This document shows positions 57,106 through 64,000 of a DNA stretch of 64,000 nucleotides, piece by piece. Under the pieces are notes generated by a model. The model was not told the DNA's origin and did no database searches. It worked only from the letters and a program-made list of their open reading frames with translations. Both the position numbers and the translations under genes were made by a program. Where the stretch lies: the NCBI RefSeq assembly GCF_037055275.1, contig NZ_CP146343.1, positions 134,001-198,000 of the forward strand. The letters run 5' to 3'. The stretch is from Pseudomonas sp. ML2-2023-3. Lineage in GTDB: Bacteria; Pseudomonadota; Gammaproteobacteria; Pseudomonadales; Pseudomonadaceae. Each line of letters opens with the position of its first letter. Within the stretch, counting starts at the first letter, position 1.

Positions 57106-57648
57106 TCAGAATTTGATGAAATGCTTGCGGTAGTGCTGCAGTTCGGCGATCGACTCGCGAATGTCGTCCAGCGCAAGGTGCGTGCCTTTCTTCACCAGGC
57201 TGTCGCGCACTTCAGGTGCCCAGCGCGCGACCAGTTCCTTGAGCGTCGAAACGTCCAGGTTGCGGTAGTGGAAGTAGCTTTCAAGCGCTTTCATGTGGGT
57301 GTACAGGAAGCGGCGATCCTGACAGATGCTGTTGCCGCAGATCGGCGACTTGCCTTTGGGTACCCACTGTTCAAGAAACGCGATGGTTTGCGCCTCGGCT
57401 TCGGCCATGGTGGTGGTGCTGTCTTTGACGCGCTGGGTCAGGCCACTGCCACCGTGGGTGCGGGTGTTCCATTCGTCCATGCGGGCCAGCACTTCATCGC
57501 TGTGGTGGATGGCGATGACCGGACCTTCAGCCAGGGTATTGAGGTTGCTGTCGGTAACGATGGTGGCCATTTCGATAATGACGTCGTTGTCAGGGTCCAG
57601 ACCGGTCATTTCCAGGTCGATCCAGATCAGGTTCTGCGCGTTTTGCAT
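57106..57648 (-). CDS. orn: Oligoribonuclease
   Basis: A 180-residue DEDDh exonuclease. [22 protein letters not shown] carries the first two acidic residues; [12 protein letters not shown] and the His of [12 protein letters not shown] complete the active site. It degrades 2-5-mers and pGpG, finishing c-di-GMP breakdown in Pseudomonas. Divergent from rsgA, the same order as in P. aeruginosa. Confidence 0.98.
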   Translation of the reverse strand: MQNAQNLIWIDLEMTGLDPDNDVIIEMATIVTDSNLNTLAEGPVIAIHHSDEVLARMDEWNTRTHGGSGLTQRVKDSTTTMAEAEAQTIAFLEQWVPKGKSPICGNSICQDRRFLYTHMKALESYFHYRNLDVSTLKELVARWAPEVRDSLVKKGTHLALDDIRESIAELQHYRKHFIKF

Positions 57649-57754
57649 AATGGCCTCCAGTGCTTGGTTGCGCAGTTTAGCTTAGGCGTGCAGCCCTCGT
57701 GCTAAACTCGCCTGCGTTTTACCCTTCTTATCGTTTTATCAACACGGAACACCC

Positions 57755-58786
57755 ATGGCCAAACGCCAGCTCAATCGTCGTCAGAATTGGCGCATCGAAA
57801 AGATCCAGGGCGAGCGCGCTGCCCGCGCCGCCAAACGCGAATCCAGTGCCGTCGAAGCGCTTGAGGGCGGCGATTTAGGCCCCGAGCAACTCGGCCTGGT
57901 GATCGCGCACTTTGGTGTGCAGGTCGAAGTCGAAGCCCAGGAAGGCGAGCTTAAAGGCCAGATGTTCCGCTGCCACCTGCGCGCAAACCTGCCCGCACTG
58001 GTGACCGGCGACACGGTTGTATGGCGCGCCGGCAACCAGGGCATCGGCGTCATCGTCGCCCAACTGCCGCGTAAAACCGAACTGTGCCGCCCGGACAGCC
58101 GTGGTCAGCTCAAGCCGGTCGCTGCCAACGTCGACATGATCGTGATTGTGTTCGCGCCCATGCCCGAGCCCCATGCCAACCTCATCGACCGTTACCTGGT
58201 CGCCGCCGAGCACGCGGGGATTCGTCCGTTGCTGCTGCTCAACAAGGCTGACTTGATCGACGATCAAAACTCACCGGCGCTCAATGCGTTGCTGGGGGTT
58301 TATCGCCAGCTGGGTTATCCGGTGCTGGAAGTGTCGGCGCACCACGGTGATGGCATGCAGCAGTTGCAAGCGCAACTGGACGGCCATATCAGCGTGTTTG
58401 TGGGTCAGTCGGGCGTGGGCAAGTCGTCCTTGGTCAACAGCCTGCTGCCAGAGGTCAACCTGCGGGTCGGGCCGCTGTCGGAAGTCTCGGGCCAGGGCAC
58501 GCACACCACCACCACGGCGCGGTTGTTCCACTTCCCGGGTGGCGGCGAGTTGATCGACTCACCGGGTATCCGCGAGTTCGGCCTGGGCCACGTGAGCCGG
58601 GCCGATGTCGAGGCGGGCTTTATCGAGTTCAACGACTTGATCGGCACCTGCCGCTTCCGCGACTGCAAACACGACCGCGAGCCTGGCTGTGCATTGTTGA
58701 TGGCCCTGGAAGATGGCCGCGTTCAACAGCAGCGCATGAACAGCTATCGCTCGATCATTGCCAGCTTGCCCGAGTCGAGCTACTAA
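57755..58786 (+). CDS. rsgA: Ribosome small-subunit-dependent GTPase RsgA
   Basis: A 343-residue circularly permuted GTPase that proofreads 30S maturation. N-terminal basic stretch ([16 protein letters not shown]) and OB fold, then the permuted GTPase order: G4 NKADL, G5, G1 [17 protein letters not shown]2 ([10 protein letters not shown]), G3 DSPGIREF, and the C-terminal zinc motif [15 protein letters not shown] family B REP element follows its stop by 12 bases. Confidence 0.97.
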   Translation: MAKRQLNRRQNWRIEKIQGERAARAAKRESSAVEALEGGDLGPEQLGLVIAHFGVQVEVEAQEGELKGQMFRCHLRANLPALVTGDTVVWRAGNQGIGVIVAQLPRKTELCRPDSRGQLKPVAANVDMIVIVFAPMPEPHANLIDRYLVAAEHAGIRPLLLLNKADLIDDQNSPALNALLGVYRQLGYPVLEVSAHHGDGMQQLQAQLDGHISVFVGQSGVGKSSLVNSLLPEVNLRVGPLSEVSGQGTHTTTTARLFHFPGGGELIDSPGIREFGLGHVSRADVEAGFIEFNDLIGTCRFRDCKHDREPGCALLMALEDGRVQQQRMNSYRSIIASLPESSY

Positions 58787-58798
58787 GCCACGTAACGA

Positions 58799-58897
58799 TG
58801 TAGTCGCTGCCGCAGGCTGCGATCGGGCCCGAAGGGGTCGCGCTTTTCAAGAGCGAAGGTCCTTCGGCCCTTATCGCAGCCTGCGGCAGCGACTACA
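58799..58897. repeat. REP-type palindromic element, family B copy
   Basis: Ends TGTAGTCGCTGCCGCAGGCT and AGCCTGCGGCAGCGACTACA. The interior matches the copy at 21559-21655 almost base for base on the opposite strand (AAGGTCCTTCGGCCC against GGGCCGAAGGACCTT). It lies between convergent rsgA and motB. Confidence 0.92.
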
Positions 58898-58900
58898 AGG

Positions 58901-59881
58901 TTACGGTGCCTTGTCGTCAAACAGATTCAGCTTCTGGCGCTCTTCATGCATCGGCAGTGGCTGTTTGTCGGCGGGCAACTGGATCGGATCGATCGCAGCC
59001 TTGGGCAACTCCTGGGCCTTAACCGGCTCCACACCCTGCTCACCTTCAATCGCCTGCTGGGCCTTTTTGGTCAGCACCACGATGTCAATTCGACGGTTGA
59101 TCGGGTTATAGGGGTTGGCCTTGTCGAACAGCACTGACGACGCATACCCCACCACCCGCGCAATCTGCGCATCAGGGTAGCTACCCGCCACCAAGGCACG
59201 CCGGGCCGCATTGGCACGGTTGGCCGACAATTCCCAGTTGCCGTAATCGCCACCTCCCGCATAGGGCATGGCATCGGTGTGGCCGCTGATGCTGACTTTG
59301 TTCGGCACCGCTTTGATCGTGTCGGCCATGGCCAGCAAAATATCTTCGAAGTAAGGCTTTAGCCGCGCGCTGCCCACATCAAACATCGGGCGATTTTCGG
59401 CGTCCATGATCTGGATCCGCAAACCGTCCGGAGTGATTTCAAACAGCAACTGATCCTTGAATTTACGCAGTTGCGGGTTTTCTTCGACCTTGTTCTGCAA
59501 CTCCTGAAGCAGCAGTTCGAGACGTTCTTTCTCGACCTGCTCCGCCATGTTTTCAACCTGATCGGCATCGACTTTGATCTTGTCGGGCTGAGGCTGCAGT
59601 TTCTCTTCGGGATTGAGGGTGTTGTCCGGCGCCAGCGCGGGCGTGCCGCCCAGGTCGATGATGTACGGTGTGCCGCTTTCGCTGAAACCGATCGGGTCTT
59701 TGAAGTAGCCGCCAATGGCGATCTTTTGCTCTGGCGTGGCGGCCGTCATCAGCCACATCACCAAAAAGAACGCCATCATCGCCGTGGCGAAGTCAGCAAA
59801 GGCAATTTTCCAGGCGCCACCGTGATGGCCTGCGGCGTAGCGCTTTACGCGCTTGATGATGATGGGCTGGTTGTTTTCCAT
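58901..59881 (-). CDS. motB: Flagellar motor stator protein MotB
   Basis: A 326-residue MotB. One N-terminal membrane helix (FADFATAMMAFFLVMWLM) carries the proton-binding Asp30. A linker with a plug-like segment leads to the OmpA-type peptidoglycan-binding domain (SGHTDAMPYAGGGDYGNWEL followed by SANRANAARRALVAG). The charged, proline-rich tail (about 285-326) is longer than in E. coli. It follows motA after 3 bases. Confidence 0.97.
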   Translation of the reverse strand: MENNQPIIIKRVKRYAAGHHGGAWKIAFADFATAMMAFFLVMWLMTAATPEQKIAIGGYFKDPIGFSESGTPYIIDLGGTPALAPDNTLNPEEKLQPQPDKIKVDADQVENMAEQVEKERLELLLQELQNKVEENPQLRKFKDQLLFEITPDGLRIQIMDAENRPMFDVGSARLKPYFEDILLAMADTIKAVPNKVSISGHTDAMPYAGGGDYGNWELSANRANAARRALVAGSYPDAQIARVVGYASSVLFDKANPYNPINRRIDIVVLTKKAQQAIEGEQGVEPVKAQELPKAAIDPIQLPADKQPLPMHEERQKLNLFDDKAP

Positions 59882-59884
59882 AAC

Positions 59885-60736
59885 TCAGCGACCGCGAACC
59901 ACTTGTTCAAGCTCGGAAAAGCTCGGTCGATGCTTGGGGTACAGCACTTTACGACCGAACTCGACGGCAAGCGACGGCGGCATGCCCGAGGCCGAGGCCA
60001 CCAGGGAAGCCTTGATCGACTCGTAAACGTTGATTTCTTCCTTGGCATCGTGGGCCAGGGACGTCGCCAGCGGACCGAAGAAGCCATAGGCGGCCAAAAT
60101 ACCGAAGAACGTCCCCACCAGCGCGGCACCAACGTGCATGCCGATTGCGGCCTGATCGCCCTCACCCAGCGAGGCCATCGTCACGACAATACCCAGCACC
60201 GCCGCCACAATGCCGAAACCGGGCATGCCGTCGGCGATCCCGGTCACGGCATCGGAAGGATGCTCCAGCTCTTCCTTGAGGTTGAAAAGCTCCATGTCAA
60301 ACAGCCCTTCGAGCTCGTGGGGCGCCATGTTGCCCGACGACATGATGCGCAGGTAATCGCAGATAAACGCCGTCATGCGCTCATCCTTAAGGACAGTGGG
60401 GTACTTGGAGAAGATCGGGCTGGCGGCCGCGTCTTCAATATCGCTTTCGATGGCCATCATGCCTTCGCGGCGACTTTTATTGAGAATCTCGTAAACCAGC
60501 CCCAGCACTTCCAGATAAAAAGCGTGGGAGAAGCGTGATCCAAACATGCTGAGTGATTTTTTGATCACGTGCATGGTCATGTAGCCGGGGTTGGCTTGCA
60601 GGAACGCGCCAAAGGCCGCCCCACCGATGATCAAAACCTCGAACGGCTGAATCAACGCACCGATTTTGCCGTGAGAAAGCACGTATCCGCCAAGCACACT
60701 CGCGAACACGACAATGATGCCGATAATTTTAGCCAT
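59885..60736 (-). CDS. motA: Flagellar motor stator protein MotA
   Basis: A 283-residue MotA with four membrane helices: two N-terminal (IIGIIVVFASVLGGYVLSHG, FEVLIIGGAAFGAFLQANPG), a cytoplasmic loop with SRREGMMAIESDIEDA and conserved charged residues for contact with FliG, then FGIVAAVLGIVVTMASLGEG and GTFFGILAAYGFFGPLA. It is transcribed with motB from a predicted sigma-28 promoter about 70 bases upstream. Confidence 0.97.
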   Translation of the reverse strand: MAKIIGIIVVFASVLGGYVLSHGKIGALIQPFEVLIIGGAAFGAFLQANPGYMTMHVIKKSLSMFGSRFSHAFYLEVLGLVYEILNKSRREGMMAIESDIEDAAASPIFSKYPTVLKDERMTAFICDYLRIMSSGNMAPHELEGLFDMELFNLKEELEHPSDAVTGIADGMPGFGIVAAVLGIVVTMASLGEGDQAAIGMHVGAALVGTFFGILAAYGFFGPLATSLAHDAKEEINVYESIKASLVASASGMPPSLAVEFGRKVLYPKHRPSFSELEQVVRGR

Positions 60737-60803
60737 AGATAAAAAGTACTTACTGAGTCGGGTTCAAGGTCATATTCCAGCGAAGCTAAAACTCTTCTTC
60801 TCC

Positions 60804-60830
60804 TTATCGGCGAATCTGCGCCAGACTATA
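60804..60830 (-). promoter_or_regulatory. Sigma-28 (FliA) promoter for motAB
   Basis: On the minus strand TATAGTCT (60830-60823), an 11-base spacer, and GCCGATAA (60811-60804). The -10 matches the FliA consensus GCCGATAA exactly and the -35 differs from TAAAGTTT at two positions. The start would be near 60798, about 60 bases before the motA ATG. Confidence 0.8.
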
Positions 60831-60888
60831 GCCGGCAAAGCCGAAAATCCATTCGACCTCCACAATCGATGATGATCGCGTTCCCCTA

Positions 60889-62427
60889 ATGGCCAACGAA
60901 ACCTGCGCACCGACATCAACACCCACTACTCTGGATGCCTGGGTATCACGCCTGGACGCTGTTGATTTGCCGATCCCGCAAAACAGCCATGAGCGCGTAT
61001 TCAAGACGATCAACGACAGTCGCCGCTCATTACGCGAAATTGCCGAGGTCATGCAGGACAGTCCGGCGCTGGCACTGAGGCTGATCCGCGAGGCCAACCA
61101 ACACGTCCAGAGCAGCCTGAGCGAGCCTGCCGAAAGCCTTGAAGTGGCCATCAACCGCCTGGGCCTCAAGCGCACCCAAGTGTTGCTCGAGCGCGTACCC
61201 GCACTGGCGATCGAAGACATCCCGATGGCCTATCGACAAATCCAGCTCATCAGCCAGCACGCCGCACAACAAGCAATCGGGCTGTTCGGCAATCGCCTGG
61301 CGCGCCTCTGGCAAGAAATCTACTGGAGCAGCCTGCTGTTTCTGTCGCCGTTATGGGCGTTGGCGCTCACTCACCCGCTGCTGCTTGAAGCCTGGGAGCG
61401 ACGGGTGATCGAGCAAGGGGAATGCGCCAAAAAGGTCGAGCTGGAGCTATTTGGTGTTCCGCTGTTTGATATCTGCCGCACGCTGGCCGAACTCTGGCGA
61501 TTGCCCGCCTGGGTGATGCAGGGCTATACGGTCATCACCGACGAGCGCCGCACGCTGGTCAAGGTGCTGCACATTGCCCGCGACACTCATCATCCGCTGC
61601 GCCAGCAACAGCACCTGGACGCCGATCCCGAGCTGCGCCGCTGGTTCAACCAGCCCGCCAACAGCGTGCTGCTGGCCAACTGCCTGGCACTTTCAGCGCA
61701 ACAGGCATGGGACACGCCGCACAACTTGCGCTGGCAGTACGTCACCAGCCTGTACCTGCAAATGCCGCTGGATGACATACAACAGCAAGTGCACCAGCAC
61801 GCGGTAAACAGCGGGCGCTATCACTCGATGCCAGAACTCTGGCACCCGGCCCAGGCGCTGCTCTGGCCATGGGATGCACGCCGCACCCGCCACAGCTCGC
61901 TGGCCGCGCCGCCCCCCTCGGCCGAGGCGCTGGCGGCGTGGCGCAGACATTGCGGGCAATTGCTCGAGCAACCCAGCGCATTCAGCAACCCGATGCACCT
62001 GACCACTTGCGCCCGCGAAGCCCTGCTGGCGTGCGGCATGCGCCGAGTGATGCTGCTGACACCCGACAAGACCTCAACCGCCCTGAGCGTGAATCAGATA
62101 GCCGGACTGGCAAAGACAGCCTTCGACCTGAACATCACCATCAACGAGAGCACCGCACTCCAGCGCTTGATGGCGCAACCGGCTCAGGTACGCCTGACAC
62201 CCGAGAACAATGGCGTCATATCCGCGGTTTTACCCTACAGCCTGCGCAGCCTGTTCCCTGGCGAGCATCTACTGTTACGCTCTCTGAGCAACAACGGCCG
62301 CGTGGTCATGCTGGTACTGGCAGACCAGGGCGGCGGACCCTTTTCGGAAACCAGCGTGCAGGCATTCGGCAAAACGGCCCAATGCATCGAGAAAGCCCTG
62401 AATAGCTTTAGTAGTCGCGGGCGCTAG
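60889..62427 (+). CDS. HDOD domain-containing protein
   Basis: A 512-residue cytoplasmic protein. The N-terminal half is an HDOD domain (about 15-260): LDAVDLPIPQNSHERVFKTI, then LREIAEVMQDSPALALRLIREAN and LEVAINRLGLKRTQVLLERV. The HD metal-binding residues are not conserved, as usual for HDOD proteins. The C-terminal 200 residues match nothing I can name with confidence but could form a degenerate GAF-like domain (MRRVMLLTPDKTSTALSVNQ). HDOD proteins act as signalling scaffolds in motility and biofilm control. Divergent from motAB by 152 bases, as for PA4955 next to motA (PA4954). Confidence 0.85.
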   Translation: MANETCAPTSTPTTLDAWVSRLDAVDLPIPQNSHERVFKTINDSRRSLREIAEVMQDSPALALRLIREANQHVQSSLSEPAESLEVAINRLGLKRTQVLLERVPALAIEDIPMAYRQIQLISQHAAQQAIGLFGNRLARLWQEIYWSSLLFLSPLWALALTHPLLLEAWERRVIEQGECAKKVELELFGVPLFDICRTLAELWRLPAWVMQGYTVITDERRTLVKVLHIARDTHHPLRQQQHLDADPELRRWFNQPANSVLLANCLALSAQQAWDTPHNLRWQYVTSLYLQMPLDDIQQQVHQHAVNSGRYHSMPELWHPAQALLWPWDARRTRHSSLAAPPPSAEALAAWRRHCGQLLEQPSAFSNPMHLTTCAREALLACGMRRVMLLTPDKTSTALSVNQIAGLAKTAFDLNITINESTALQRLMAQPAQVRLTPENNGVISAVLPYSLRSLFPGEHLLLRSLSNNGRVVMLVLADQGGGPFSETSVQAFGKTAQCIEKALNSFSSRGR

Positions 62428-62465
62428 CGCTACAATCCCCCCCTTTTTTGCTCTGGAGGCTTCAC

Positions 62466-63293
62466 ATGCCTGGCTTCTCTGGCTTGCCGTTAGTGATTGA
62501 ACCAAGCGACCTGTTCGCCCGGCTCAACGCTCCCGAACTGATCGTGGTCGACTTGACCAGCGTCGCGCGTTACGAAGCCGGGCATATTCCGGGGGCTCGC
62601 TTCGTCGACCCGAAGCGCACGCAACTGGGGCTGCCACCGGCGCCCGGCCTGCTGCCGACCCAGGCGGCGCTCGAAGCGTTGTTCGGCGAGTTGGGGCACA
62701 ACCCCGATGCGGTCTACGTCGTGTATGACGACGAAGGCGGCGGCTGGGCCGGGCGCTTCATCTGGCTGCTGGATGTGATCGGACACAAGGCTTATCACTA
62801 TCTGGATGGCGGCATTCACGCATGGACAGGTGACGGTTACGCCGTCAGCCAGGATGTACCCGCTGCAGCCGGTGGCCCGGTGGCACTGACTCTGCACGAT
62901 GAACCCACCGCAACCCGCGAGTACCTGCAAAGCCGTTTGGGCGCCCCGGATCTGGCGATCTGGGATGCGCGCAGCGAAGCCGAATACACGGGCGAAAAAG
63001 TGCTCGCCGCCAAGGGTGGGCATATCCCCGGCGCGAAGAATTTTGAATGGACCGCAGGCATGGATAAAACCCGCAACCTGCGTATCCGCACTGACATGGC
63101 GCAGATCCTCAAGGATCTGGGCATCACGCCAGACAAAGAAGTGATTACCCACTGCCAGACTCACCACCGTTCTGGCTTTACTTATCTCGTTGCCAAATCG
63201 CTCGGTTATCCGCGCGTCAAAGGCTACGCCGGCTCTTGGGGCGAATGGGGCAACCATCCCGATACCCCTGTCGAGCTGCCTGTAAAAAATTAA
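62466..63293 (+). CDS. rhdA: Thiosulfate sulfurtransferase (rhodanese) RhdA
   Basis: A 275-residue tandem-domain rhodanese. The inactive N-terminal domain has GHIPGARFVDPKRTQ, DDEGGGWAGRFIWLLDVIGH; the catalytic C-terminal domain has HIPGAKNFEWTAGMD and the active-site loop HCQTHHRSGFT, where the Cys is the persulfide carrier. Transfers sulfur from thiosulfate to cyanide or other thiophiles. I chose the ATG at 62466 (GGAGG 8 bases upstream). psd follows after 9 bases, as PA4956-PA4957 in P. aeruginosa. Confidence 0.96.
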   Translation: MPGFSGLPLVIEPSDLFARLNAPELIVVDLTSVARYEAGHIPGARFVDPKRTQLGLPPAPGLLPTQAALEALFGELGHNPDAVYVVYDDEGGGWAGRFIWLLDVIGHKAYHYLDGGIHAWTGDGYAVSQDVPAAAGGPVALTLHDEPTATREYLQSRLGAPDLAIWDARSEAEYTGEKVLAAKGGHIPGAKNFEWTAGMDKTRNLRIRTDMAQILKDLGITPDKEVITHCQTHHRSGFTYLVAKSLGYPRVKGYAGSWGEWGNHPDTPVELPVKN

Positions 63294-63302
63294 GGACCTT
63301 GA

Positions 63303-64000
63303 ATGAAAACGCGTTTGTTTCTCCTCAGCCAGTACCTGTTGCCGCATCACCTGCTGTCACGCCTGGCCGGCTGCATTGCCGAGTGCCGCGTGCGCTGGTT
63401 CAAGAATGCATTCACAACCTGGTTCGCCAAGCGTTACCAAGTGGACATGTCCCAGGCACTGGTTGAAGACGTTACCGCCTACGAGCACTTCAATGCCTTC
63501 TTCACCCGCGCCCTGAAAGACGGCGCCCGCCCGCTGGATCAAACTCCGGGCGCCGTGTTGAGCCCTGCCGATGGCGCTGTCAGCCAACTGGGCCCGATTG
63601 AACATGGTCGCGTGTTCCAGGCCAAAGGCCACAGCTACAGCGTGCTGGAACTGGTGGGTGGCGATGCCGCTGTGGCAGCACAGTTCATGGGCGGCGACTT
63701 TGCCACCATCTACCTGTCGCCAAAGGATTACCACCGCGTACACATGCCGTTGGCAGGCACCTTGCGCGAGATGATCTACGTGCCGGGCCGCCTGTTCTCG
63801 GTTAACCAGACTACCGCCGAAAACGTGCCGGAGCTGTTTGCCCGCAACGAGCGTGCAGTGTGCATCTTTGATACCGAACGCGGCCCGATGGCCGTGATTT
63901 TGGTGGGTGCCATGATCGTGGCGTCGATTGAAACCGTATTTGCCGGCCTGGTCACGCCGCCTAAACGCGAGCTGAAAACCTTCCGCTACGACGAAGCTGC
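63303..64000 (+). CDS. psd: Phosphatidylserine decarboxylase, N-terminal part
   Basis: The first 232 codons of psd, cut by the right edge. It starts [20 protein letters not shown] with AAGGAC upstream, then [29 protein letters not shown] and the conserved [22 protein letters not shown], with the autocatalytic-serine (GST) motif lying beyond the window. The enzyme is an inner-membrane pyruvoyl protein that makes phosphatidylethanolamine. Confidence 0.95.
   Translation, partial: MKTRLFLLSQYLLPHHLLSRLAGCIAECRVRWFKNAFTTWFAKRYQVDMSQALVEDVTAYEHFNAFFTRALKDGARPLDQTPGAVLSPADGAVSQLGPIEHGRVFQAKGHSYSVLELVGGDAAVAAQFMGGDFATIYLSPKDYHRVHMPLAGTLREMIYVPGRLFSVNQTTAENVPELFARNERAVCIFDTERGPMAVILVGAMIVASIETVFAGLVTPPKRELKTFRYDEA

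Overview
The window is chromosomal DNA of a fluorescent-type Pseudomonas (P. fluorescens/P. putida-like). The evidence is GC-rich coding, protein sequences that read as pseudomonad orthologues throughout, and a gene order I recognise from memory as the P. aeruginosa PA4890-PA4957 stretch: desT-ureEFG, liv transporter, pncB-nadE-azu, ygiQ, dnaB-rplI-rpsR-rpsF, rlmB-rnr, tRNA-Leu x2, purA-hisZ, hflC-hflK-hflX-hfq-miaA-mutL-amiB-tsaE-nnrD, queG, orn, rsgA, motBA, HDOD gene, rhdA, psd. No prophage, insertion sequence or CRISPR array is visible.

Left part (1-31.5 kb). After a partial AsmA-family gene come a small secreted repeat protein, the fatty-acid desaturation regulator desT and the urease accessory genes ureEFG. 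These are followed by an AGE-family sugar epimerase, a CDF cation transporter and an SDR dehydrogenase. A 0.77-kb gene-free stretch rich in DnaA-box-like sites precedes livKHMGF, a branched-chain amino acid ABC transporter. Lysine/pipecolate catabolism (amaA, amaB, divergent LysR regulator, and further on a DUF1338 enzyme resembling HglS) surrounds the NAD salvage pair pncB-nadE. Then come azurin, a 28-codon small ORF, ygiQ, dnaB, the S6-S18-DUF2232-L9 operon and rlmB-rnr. Both ureEFG and livKHMGF have textbook sigma-54 promoters with NtrC-like enhancer palindromes upstream, so nitrogen control is a shared theme.

Middle part (31.7-42.8 kb). Two nearly identical tRNA-Leu(CAG) genes, each with its own promoter and terminator, are followed by about 10.6 kb that does not belong between tRNA-Leu and purA in the P. 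aeruginosa order. It holds a FecI-type sigma factor, a FecR-type anti-sigma regulator, a TonB-dependent transducer-receptor, a MauG/CcpA-type di-heme peroxidase, a ferric-binding protein with its permease, and a chemoreceptor. The receptor gene carries an in-frame TAG 50 codons before its natural end. This is the most unusual part of the window.

Right part (42.8-64 kb). This is compact core housekeeping: purine and histidine synthesis, the HflKC membrane protease regulators, Hfq, tRNA modification (miaA, tsaE, queG), mismatch repair, cell-wall amidase, metabolite repair, oligoribonuclease, ribosome assembly GTPase, the flagellar stator motAB with a recognisable sigma-28 promoter, an HDOD protein, rhodanese and the start of psd. 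Two families of REP/REPIN palindromes (nine copies of a GTGGGAGCGGG type, five of a TGTAGTCGCTGCCG type) occupy most intergenic gaps.
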